From assembly GCA_035610835.1 (NCBI GenBank), contig CM069447.1, forward strand, positions 63,459,060 to 63,523,059: 64,000 nucleotides of DNA, written 5' to 3'. The position numbers were made by a program, and so were the translations under genes. The stretch is from Ophiura sarsii. Lineage: Eukaryota > Echinodermata > Ophiuroidea > Amphilepidida > Ophiuridae. Numbering within the stretch: position 1 is the stretch's first letter; every line of letters starts with the position of its first letter. Of the stretch, positions 32,659 to 41,791 are shown in pieces. The notes beneath the pieces are model-generated. The model made no database searches and was not told the DNA's origin. It worked only from the letters and a program-made list of their open reading frames with translations.

Positions 32659-35600
32659 TTATACAAAATATGAGTTACTGCCATCCCTATAGTATACCTT
32701 AATATATGAGTACCCCCCCCCCCCGGTAAATTGAAGTCAAGTAGTTATACCTTAATATGTAAATACCCCCCCCCCCCCCCCCCCCCCCACCGGTAAAAAT
32801 TGAAGTGAATCAGTACACTGCTCGCAAGTGTTAAGAAATTGCAACAAAGACTGTTTAAGAAAAGTTCCTTTGCCCATCCCTAGTAGAAAACAAAGACCCT
32901 AGGGTGTCTATAAAACAAAGACCTAAGACCCTAGGGTGTGTATAAAACAAAGACCTTATACAAAATATGAGTTACTGCCAATCCCTATAGTATACCTTAA
33001 TATATGAGTACCCCCCCCCCCACGGTAAATTGAAGTCAAGTAGTTATACCTTAATATGTAAATACCCCCCCCCCCCCCCCACCCCCACCGGTAAAAATTG
33101 AAGTGAATCAGTACACTGCTCGCAAGTGTTAAGAAATTGCAACAAAGACTGTTTAAGAAAAGTTCCTTTGCCCATCCCTAGTAGAAAACAAAGACCCTAG
33201 GGTGTCTATAAAACAAAGACCTAAGACCCTAGGGTGTGTATAAAACAAAGACCTTATACAAAATATGAGTAACAGCCAATCCCTATAGTATACCTTAATA
33301 TATGAGTACCCCCCCCCCCCGGTAAATTGAAGTCAAGTAGTTATACCTTAATATGTAAATACCCCCCCCCCCCCGGTAAAAATTGAAGTGAATCAGTACA
33401 CTGCTCGCAAGTGTGTAAGAAATTTGCAACAAAGACTGTTTAAGAAAAGTTCCTTTGCCCATCCCTATTAGAAAACAAAGACCCTAGGGTGCCTATAAAA
33501 CAAAGACCTAAGACCCTAGGGTGTATATAAAACAAAGACCTTATACAAAATATGAGTTACTGCCAATCCCTATAGTACACCTTAATATATGAGTACCCCC
33601 CCCCACAAATTGAAGTCAAGTAGTTATACCTTAATATGTAAATACCCCCCCCCCCCCGGTAAAAATTGAAGCGAATCAGTACACTGCTCGCAAGTGTTAA
33701 GAAATTGCAACAAAGACTGTTTAAGAAAAGTTCCTTTGCCCATCCCTAGTAGAAAACAAAGACCCTAGGGTGTCTATAAAACAAAGACCTAAGACCCTAG
33801 GGTGTGTATAAAACAAAGACCTTATACAAAATATGAGTTACTGCCAATCCCTATAGTATACCTTAATATATGAGTACCCCCCCCCCCCCCCGGTAAATTG
33901 AAGTCAAGTAGTTATACCTTAATATGTAAATACCCCCCCCCCCCCCACCGGTAAAAATTGAAGTGAATCAGTACACTGCTCGCAAGTGTTAAGAAATTGC
34001 AACAAAGACTGTTTAAGAAAAGTTCCTTTGCCCATCCCTAGTAGAAAACAAAGACCCTAGGGTGTCTATAAAACAAAGACCTAAGACCCTAGGGTGTGTA
34101 TAAAACAAAGACCTTATACAAAATATGAGTTACTGCCAATCCCTATAGTATACCTTAATATATGAGTACCCCCCCCCCCACGGTAAATTGAAGTCAAGTA
34201 GTTATACCTTAATATGTAAATACCCCCCCCCCCCCCCCCCCACCGGTAAAAATTGAAGTGAATCAGTACACTGCTCGCAAGTGTTAAGAAATTGCAACAA
34301 AGACTGTTTAAGAAAAGTTCCTTTGCCCATCCCTAGTAGAAAACAAAGACCCTAGGGTGTCTATAAAACAAAGACCTAAGACCCTAGGGTGTGTATAAAA
34401 CAAAGACCTTATACAAAATATGAGTAACAGCCAATCCCTATAGTATACCTTAATATATGAGTACCCCCCCCCCCCGGTAAATTGAAGTCAAGTAGTTATA
34501 CCTTAATATGTAAATACCCCCCCCCCCCCCGGTAAAAATTGAAGTGAATCAGTACACTGCTCGCAAGTGTGTAAGAAATTTGCAACAAAGACTGTTTAAG
34601 AAAAGTTCCTTTGCCCATCCCTATTAGAAAACAAAGACCCTAGGGTGTCTATAAAACAAAGACCTAAGACCCTAGGGTGTATATAAAACAAAGACCTTAT
34701 ACAAAATATGAGTTACTGCCAATCCCTATAGTACACCTTAATATATGAGTACCCCCCCCCCCCCACAAATTGAAGTCAAGTAGTTATACCTTAATATGTA
34801 AATACCCCCCCCCCCCCCCGGTAAAAATTGAAGCGAATCAGTACACTGCTCGCAAGTGTTAAGAAATTGCAACAAAGACTGTTTAAGAAAAGTTCCTTTG
34901 CCCATCCCTAGTAGAAAACAAAGACCCTAGGGTGTCTATAAAACAAAGACCTAAGACCCTAGGGTGTGTATAAAACAAAGACCTTATACAAAATATGAGT
35001 TACTGCCAATCCCTATAGTATACCTTAATATATGAGTACCCCCCCCCCCGGTAAATTGAAGTCAAGTAGTTATACCTTAATATGTAAATACCCCCCCCCC
35101 CCCCCCCCACCGGTAAAAATTGAAAGTGAATCAGTACACTGCTCGCAAGTGTTAAGAAATTGCAATAAAGACTGTTTAAGAAAAGTTCCTTTGCCCATCC
35201 CTAGTAGAAAACAAAGACCCTAGGGTGTGTATAAAACAAAGACCTAAGACCCTAGGGTGTGTATAAAACAAAGACCTTATACAAAATATGAGTTACTGCC
35301 AATCCCTTTAGTATACCTTAATATATGAGTACCCCCCCCCACGTAAATTGAAGTCAAGTAGTTATACCTTAATATGTAAATTGTAAATACCCCCACCCCC
35401 CCCCCCCCCCCCCCACGGTAAAAATTGAAGTGAACCAGTACACTGCTCGCAAGTGTTAAGAAATTGCAACAAAGACTGTTTAAGAAAAGTTCCTTTGCCC
35501 ATCCCTAGTAGAAAACAAAGACCCTAGGGTGTGTATAAAACAAAGACCTAAGTCCCTAGGGTGTGTATAAAACAAAGACCTTATACAAAATATGAGTTAC

Positions 35601-35700
35601 TGCCAATCCTATATATAGTATACCTTAATATATGAGTACCCCCCCCCCCCCCCCCCCCTCCACACCCACGGTAAATTGATATCAAGTAGTTATACCTTAA
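32659..35700. repeat. Satellite array, eleven units of about 281-304 bp with higher-order structure
   Basis: TTATACAAAATATGAGT begins units at 32659, 32956, 33254, 33541, 33822, 34114, 34409, 34697, 34984, 35277 and 35581. Each has two poly-C tracts of variable length and the word ACACTGCTCGCAAGTGTT. Each ends in AGACCCTAGGGTGT sequence shared with the 47-bp repeat. Variants recur every fourth unit. Array remnants reappear at 36027-36074. Confidence 0.92.
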
Positions 35701-35789
35701 TATATGAGTAAATTGAAATCAAGTAGTTATCCTTATTGTGAGATAGGCTTTTACGACGGGTATTCATAATATTATAAGTTAACAGTTTA

Positions 35790-35875
35790 ACGGGTTGGCC
35801 GTCGGACTAGTTTTAATCTGTCAAGCTTTCGTCAGGATTAGCTCTGGACTTCTTCAGGACCAAATTATTATAATA
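35790..35875 (-). repeat. Second copy of the CTGAAGA/GACGAAAG motif
   Basis: On the minus strand, TTGGTCCTGAAGAAGTCC is followed by AGAGCTAATCCTGACGAAAG, then GACAGATTAAAAC and CCGACGGCC. Same element type as 19976-20062. It lies between satellite units, with the histone fragment on its other side. Confidence 0.35.
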
Positions 35876-35982
35876 TTGAACAAAACATAGAGATTGTCAC
35901 TTCTCTTGTTATCATCATTTGGGCTGCCCCTTGCCCGATGATTTGAGAGTAGGTGCCCTTTCCTACTTGTGAAAGAATTGGT

Positions 35983-35998
35983 GGCTCTGAAAAGAGCC
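35983..35998 (-). promoter_or_regulatory. Histone mRNA 3' stem-loop
   Basis: On the minus strand the 16-nt GGCTCTTTTCAGAGCC (6-bp stem, TTTC loop) has AAC before it and ACCA after it. This is the canonical metazoan replication-dependent histone 3'-end hairpin bound by SLBP. A purine-rich stretch follows (GTAGGAAAGG), where a U7-binding element would lie. No histone coding frame is found upstream on that strand before satellite sequence returns at about 36027, so only the 3' end appears to be present. Confidence 0.75.
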
Positions 35999-36082
35999 GT
36001 TCAGATGGATTGCCGCTTCCACTGAACACCCCCCCTCCACACCCACGGTAAATTGATATCAAGTAGTTATACCTAGTACAAA

Positions 36083-36290
36083 CACAAGAGAAAACAAGGC
36101 AAACTGGATGTGAAAATGCTTAACGACCCAACTACGAAAGCCAAGTTTGAATCTGAGACAGAAAAGCGATTTGAAGCAGAAGCTCTCCTTCAAGACCCAT
36201 CTAACATATCTCCAGAATCACTATGGATGACTTACAAAACCATCTTATCTGAAACAGCTGAGGAGACACTTGGAAGAGTCAAAAGATCCC
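36083..36290 (+). pseudogene. LINE ORF2 fragment (linker between endonuclease and RT), cut by gap
   Basis: Open frame with KRKQGKLDVKMLNDP and later SLWMTYKTILSETAEETLG, a pattern typical of the region between endonuclease and reverse transcriptase in animal LINEs. It begins abruptly after satellite sequence and runs into the N block; the sequence after the gap does not visibly continue it. Confidence 0.55.
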
Positions 36291-36390
36291 NNNNNNNNNN
36301 NNNNNNNNNNNNNNNNNNNNNNNNNNNNNNNNNNNNNNNNNNNNNNNNNNNNNNNNNNNNNNNNNNNNNNNNNNNNNNNNNNNNNNNNNN
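36291..36390. other. Assembly gap, 100 N
   Basis: Exactly 100 unknown bases, a conventional length for a gap of unknown size. Anything said about the surrounding element is conditional on what is missing here. Confidence 1.
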
Positions 36391-38350
36391 ACTTTCAGAC
36401 TTTTGAAGCTAATTTTGAGAACATATTTTATCTCAATCTATATTGACAACCCCTCAACAGTATTTGCATTCATTGGTGCAAGCACATTTTTTATGTGATA
36501 ACAAATAAGTAGATTATCTCTACTTCCTGGCATACAGCGCAAAATCACCAACTTGATCATCCAATGTGATAATTAAATCACCAAATACAACTTTATTAGC
36601 TGATCAAAAGCGCCTAAACGCTTGTAAAATAGAAACAAATAGATAGAGTCAATAATGTTATAAAAAGGTGTGACGGACATAAATAAAATAAAAATAATTG
36701 TAGACCCTAGTTATACGCTACTGATATCGGGGCCTTGATACTCGTCCGGTACTAGCCATTTTTGCTGCACCACTGGGCCTTCCTTCATTGACAAAACCAT
36801 ATTAAAATCATCCAATGTTTAAATTGTCTCTATCCAAAATACAGTCTCATTTGATCAGACTTACAATTTGTCATCACTCATCACCATGCGCGCGGACGCG
36901 ACGGTATGTTTGAAACGCTGAGCACGCGCGTCAGTGCAGGCGACACGCACACACAGTGGGCTCTCTTTGGGAAACGCAATCCGGCTGGCGTGGACATACC
37001 ATATTTGGTTAACTACGTCATTCGTTAAATGGGACATTTGGCAGGTCACCGTTTATTATAATGAGCTCGCTGCGGGGGGTATGGACGTATGCCGAAGGAC
37101 CCTCGCCTTCGGCTCGGGCCTGTCGGTTCTCGTGTGGGGGCGCTCTATAGCTCACTGGGCGAGGGACTTCTCGACGGACTAGGCCGGCCGGGCGTGGTCT
37201 ACGTGATATGACTGACCGATTCCTAGCTTTCCTATGAATTCGAATAAATATATTAAACAAAATGTAATCGGGTTTTTTTATAGAAAAATGTATATCGGCG
37301 GTGAAACATGTGAACACAAACAAAATCGGACGGGTTAATTGGAATATTACAGTATTGATTGCCAAATACGATGTCAATGATGAACGGTAGGTCAATCATA
37401 AAATAAAATCATGCTCATCTGCAGGTTTATTTGAAGACTACAATCATATTTATAATTACAACTCATTCCATATTTATTGATTTATCTCGGGCAGAAAAAA
37501 ATCGTAGATTTTTATTTGACCAGGTTTTCTCGTCTCTCAATACTTGATCCGTCAAACCATGGAAAATAACCTTCCATGAAACACAAAAATACAACATGAC
37601 CCCCCGGGTCATTGACTCATTTCCAACCATTGAACATAAATGATAACTCCTTGGTTCGAACATAACGGTTTACTGTTATAGTGTTAATATTGAATTATAA
37701 AGGATAACTGTTTTGCATTGTTGGATAAATCATGGAAGAATACTTCCATGGATAAATGTGTTATTTTGAAGACTTATTTACGGCAATCCCATCACATCAC
37801 TGTCAAGTGAAACCGGGGCAATAATTACCCATTCAATACTGCAGCGATCGAACAATATTATCAGATACGGGATCTTTTTGGACAAGGCAAACTGCAGTTG
37901 TTTACAAAATATACAATGCAGAAAATAAGTGATCGGGATCGGGTGTAACGTTTTATGATAATGGTCTGTCTGTCATCTATAATCAAATCCATGGCCTCAA
38001 CACTTGACTTAATGAGATCGATTGAGTCATGGTTCACCACGAACTAGGTTGTTTTATAACACGACCCTATCGACGCACTTGTGAAGATGTTTTACGATCG
38101 GTTTGTATTGATTTATACCACTTGACAAACAATGGGCTAGTAGCCGAGGAAGAAAAGAGATTTTTGTTATTGTGGATTCAACAAATTATCGGATTAAGGG
38201 TTTGAACGTTGCAAAGGCGATATTATCGGGTGAAAAACGATGGCCCGTTATATTCAGTAACTTGCCAACAGGACTCCCAAGGATTATGTTTGGAAAAAGT
38301 CAACACGATTTAAACGCGTTGCTGCTTCGATTTTTTCAATTTTCGCGATT
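36391..38350. other. Non-coding interior of the 6.5-kb element
   Basis: No transposase or host gene recognised. 36885-37195 is clearly richer in GC and CpG than its surroundings (GCGCGCGGACGCGACGG, GGCCGGCCGGGCGTGG). The opposed 82- and 125-residue ORFs there reflect composition. The rest is AT-rich. Confidence 0.5.
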
Positions 38351-38633
38351 TAATCACAACGCGATTTGCTTCGTTTAAATCGCCTCACTCAGTTATGACA
38401 TCATGCCTAAATATTTCAAATTTTCAAATTTCAAGTTTGTATATGATTGTTCGAAGACAATAGAACTATTCTACATTTTTTCTAGCTAGTTAACACGATT
38501 ATGCAAATAATTGATTAAAATAAGCGATTTTACAGAGAATACATAATAAAATAGGTACATAACATTAAGCTTATACTCTGTTCATCTATATACCCTCTGT
38601 GCAGTGATGTAAGAGCACAATCCACTGCATTAA

Positions 38634-38941
38634 GGCCAAACAAAGAAGAAGGTCTGTCTCAGAAGCCCGCCCGCATTGGTATGTGAAATGAGCTACGGCG
38701 CGTAGGTATATATGCTGGGGGCTAAAACACTTCTTTTTTTCCCTTTTTTCTTGATACTTAAAAAAAAAGTTCAATGAAGTTCTCCGTAAGCTTGGATAAG
38801 CAACAAAAAAAGAAATCAAAAAAAAGAAAGAAATCGCATACCTCATAGCCTATTTTCTAAAAAAATAAAATAATAATAATCGCACAGCACTTAGCTTTTT
38901 TGCACAATGTTTCTGAGACAGACTTTCTTCTTTGTTTGGCC
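38634..38941. mobile_element. Harbinger-like MITE, family J2
   Basis: GGCCAAACAAAGAAGAAGG and TCTGTCTCAGA at the left are mirrored by TCTGAGACAGACTTTC and TTTGTTTGGCC at the right. Flanked by TAA and TGA (one mutated). CAGAAGCCCGCCCGCATT lies next to the left end. Confidence 0.75.
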
Positions 38942-39042
38942 TGATCTCAGCTTGTAGTGCATGCATGATTCACTGAAGTATCACACAGTGTTTATTCCTT
39001 AATACTACGATGATCTTTATTTTTTGTTCTCATGCAATAGAT

Positions 39043-39341
39043 CAGTGGCTCTCAACCTTTTTGCCCCATGACCCGTTTGACATTCTTGGTCAGTACCGTG
39101 ACCCCTAAAACAAAAATTGAATAAAAACACCAGCCGGATATATCATGAATGAAGCTGCTTTAGTTTGGATGTGAGCGTAGCGAGCAGGAAATTTTGCATA
39201 TTTTAACGTTTCTTTTGGGTGTTTCTAAGCTTTTTTAAAGCGAAATGTAACACGGTTCCCCCACAACCTATATTTATGAGCCCTTCATGACCCCCTGGAA
39301 AACCCCCATGGGGGTCACGACCCCCAGGTTGAGAACCCCTG
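39043..39341. mobile_element. hAT-type MITE, 299 bp
   Basis: CAGTGGCTCTCAACCTTTTT at the left and GGTTGAGAACCCCTG at the right, with GTGACCCC/GGGGTCACGACC inside. Perfect 8-bp duplication CAATAGAT at 39035-39042 and 39342-39349. End sequence and duplication length are diagnostic for hAT. Confidence 0.9.
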
Positions 39342-39539
39342 CAATAGATTGACAGCACCTGCATCCAACGAGGTGTACTATCAGGGCTGCTGAAACGGGC
39401 ATGTTCCAAAAAAACAGCAATATATAATTGCAGCAATGGAAATACCCACATGACTGTCAACCTGGGGGTTGTCTATGTAGCAACTACATACTATGTGGAC
39501 TTAGAATATATTTCTAACCCTATTTTTTACAAGTTGAAA

Positions 39540-39622
39540 AAGTGGTCTTAGTGGGAATTGAACCATTGACCTCTACATATCTGCATTTCAAAGCATGTCT
39601 CTCAACCAATAGACTAGCTAGG
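39540..39622 (-). other. Degenerate tRNA-like sequence
   Basis: Minus strand reads TAGTCTATTGGTTGAGAG (A-box-like), an anticodon-like loop TTTGAAA, and GGTTCAATTCCCAC (B-box-like). Spacing is long and stems pair poorly, so a SINE head or tRNA pseudogene fits better than a functional tRNA. Confidence 0.35.
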
Positions 39623-40203
39623 GGTGAACTGGCCAGGACATTTTAATCCCCCCAAGCATTACGGAATAAAGCAACTATATATTATTATGATCAGCACACA
39701 CAATAATATGAATAGAGCTGCGACACACATGATCGTCTACTTACTGCATATAATACATGGGTTTGTTTAGGAACTAGCCTGTGATTCCAGTGTGGAAAAT
39801 AGAGTAAATACAAACATCCCATTTCTTGCAAGTTGCTGATCCCCATAACTCTGTCAAAATTAAAATAATGGAGCAATTCGCATTTTAAATAATTGGAATT
39901 GTTCATTATAAGGACACCAGCTTTTTGTGGGTGCTATTCAATCACTAATCGCTCCAGTTTTATGTGCTCCAGGGCTGTGAGGAGTGAGCAAGAATTTTCG
40001 CAAGTTGATTAGTAGTTCCATGTTTAAGAGTGGTTAAAGTTCGAAATGTTACGCGATGCGGGAAGGACCTGTATATATGCTGCTGTGCTGGCGTATCAAG
40101 AAATAAAAAACGGTATCCACAATTGCCCTGAAATAAACCTACAGCAACCATACACAGATAGATGAACAGAGTCCAGTGCTTTAAGAGCAACTTACCACAT
40201 TAT
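39623..40203. other. Unannotated spacer
   Basis: No gene, RNA or clear repeat; short minus-strand ORFs without recognisable features. Confidence 0.4.
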
Positions 40204-40408
40204 ATAGATAATCGAGACAGGGATGGTTAAGTCCTGGATTATCTCTATTGACAGTGTTCGAATTTGACGGTATCGCATCGCAAAATGCGATGCAAAATTG
40301 AGTAATTGCGCCTCAATTCTATACCTTTTGTGTTGAGCGACCTTGGTCTGAAACACACATAGCTTCAAACAAAACACCACCTTAACCATCCGTGTCTCGA
40401 TTATCTAT
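40204..40408. mobile_element. 205-bp foldback MITE
   Basis: ATAGATAATCGAGACAGGGA and GGTTAAG at the left mirror CTTAACC and GTGTCTCGATTATCTAT at the right. It is an element with about 28-bp inverted ends. TCGCATCGCAAAATGCGATG forms a central hairpin. Confidence 0.7.
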
Positions 40409-40458
40409 GCTTATACCATTACCCAAAAATTATAGCTCCAGCATAAAAATATCAAAGT

Positions 40459-40814
40459 ATAAAGGTATGACCCGATCACATTTTCATAACACAGATTTTT
40501 CTCAAACATATGGAGATTTTCATATCATATGAAAGATCATATTTTTCTGATTAACATACTGAAATTTGACGGTCCAAATCAGTATGATTACGAAGAAATT
40601 GGTGAAATAACATCGAATTACCGCGAAAGGTGGTTAACCACCAATATAGTTTGTGTACAACTCAATGGGCACATTTTACGGCATCTTGTGCGTCTAAAAT
40701 AAGAACCATTAGAGTTATGCAACTCAAACTTTGGAATACAACTCTTTTAAGGATGACCTTTCATGTATATAGAATAGAAACTTCCAAGTTGAAAATCGGA
40801 ACATCTACCTTTAA
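40459..40814. mobile_element. TTAA MITE, family A
   Basis: AAAGGTATGACCCGATCACA to GGAACATCTACCTTTAA; the left TTAA has decayed to ATAA. Close to the 46755 copy in interior sequence. Confidence 0.8.
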
Positions 40815-41439
40815 ATAATGGAGTAATTTCATCTCTTTTATTTGAGATATTATTCACCAGGGTCGGTTAATAATTACAAATGCTACAGTGTAGAGAATGA
40901 GACAAAGTACATTTTTTATTTTTGCACTTGTTTTTTCATTTTTCAACATCTGTGACAGTATGACAGGTATGGGTATGGGCCGAATGACAAATTGAGAAAT
41001 CCCTGTTCAAAATCTTGCTATCAACCGGTGGGTTGTTGCTACCAGTTAATCAATAACCCACTTAATACTTCACCGAGGTTGTGCGATAAAAAACGAGTGC
41101 AAAAATGAGAAAAAATAAGAATAAATTTTTCTTGGTTTTTGACTTTCCTAGCGAATCGTTCTATGGGTGCCATGACTCAAATTAAAGAGGGAAAATTACT
41201 CTACAATTTTGTAATTAAATATTTTTAAGTTTTCTAGTTTTGAGCATATTTACATCACCTGGTAAGTAACCTTTTGAGTGCTTTATAATATCTTTACACT
41301 ACAACTGAGTTGATAATTAGATTTATACAACAACACAAATTCCATTTTGAGAAATTATAGCATTTTGATCAGGGTTTCTGGTACTCAAGTCTTTTTTTTG
41401 GTAGGAGCATGATTAGACTCGATCATCCATGTCGTCCCT

Positions 41440-41615
41440 ATTTTACACAAGGTCTCTGCCAGAGTGCCCATATAGAGGGACGTGGGGACCCAGTCTAGGA
41501 GCATGCTGCTTTTTGTGATTGACACTATACTGTCCCATGAAAACGGGACCCACCGGTACCCGATACGAAGGATCTTTTCTCAACTTTGTACTAAAGTTGA
41601 TAGTTGGAATGGTGT
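41440..41615. repeat. Degenerate repeat that received the DIRS insertion
   Basis: Words ACCGGTACCCGATACGA, CTTTTCTCAACTTTGTACT, TTGGAATGGTGTAA recur after the DIRS/MITE block at 47109-47230, 47640-47720 and 47700-47850. The block split one repeat unit. Confidence 0.6.
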
Positions 41616-41684
41616 AATTCTATGCCGCCCCCTGGTGGCAATTCGGAATTCCATGGGAGACGATCGCGCATGCGTATAGCCAGA
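41616..41684. repeat. DIRS left inverted terminal repeat
   Basis: Begins AATTCTATGCCGCCCCCTGG and runs through CGCGCATGCGTATAGCCAGA. The inner part matches the right repeat inverted. The outer part is diverged from the right repeat but exact against the internal complementary region. Confidence 0.85.
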
Positions 41685-41791
41685 TTGCGATCGACTTTTA
41701 GCAGTACAAGTCAGACTCTAGAATTCGTGCAATAGAAAATTAATAAATTTGGGTTTATTCGCTGAATAAACTTACTAAACCTAATGCCAGT

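Larger units (their letters stand above)
31867..38407. mobile_element. 6.5-kb element with TIRs and TAA duplication, PIF/Harbinger-like, carrying a satellite
   Basis: GGCATGATGTCATAACTGAG at the left is exactly mirrored by CTCAGTTATGACATCATGCC at the right. Similarity continues for about 50 bp (GTGA, ACGAAGCAAATC). TAA flanks both sides (31864-31866 and 38408-38410), and the neighbouring tandem unit shows the site with one TAA. A 3-bp TWA duplication is typical of PIF/Harbinger. No transposase or Myb-like ORF is visible, though a 100-N gap lies inside. Contents: short minisatellite, 11-unit satellite, histone stem-loop, LINE fragment, CpG-rich block. Confidence 0.75.

Noticed and set aside
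32127..35700. Regular repeats resembling a CRISPR array
   Set aside because: Repeats and intervening sequence are both conserved between units, so there are no unique spacers. The setting is eukaryotic; this is a satellite.
37018..37395. 125-residue ORF on the minus strand opposite an 82-residue plus-strand ORF
   Set aside because: Both follow from local GC-rich composition, overlap each other and show no recognisable motif.
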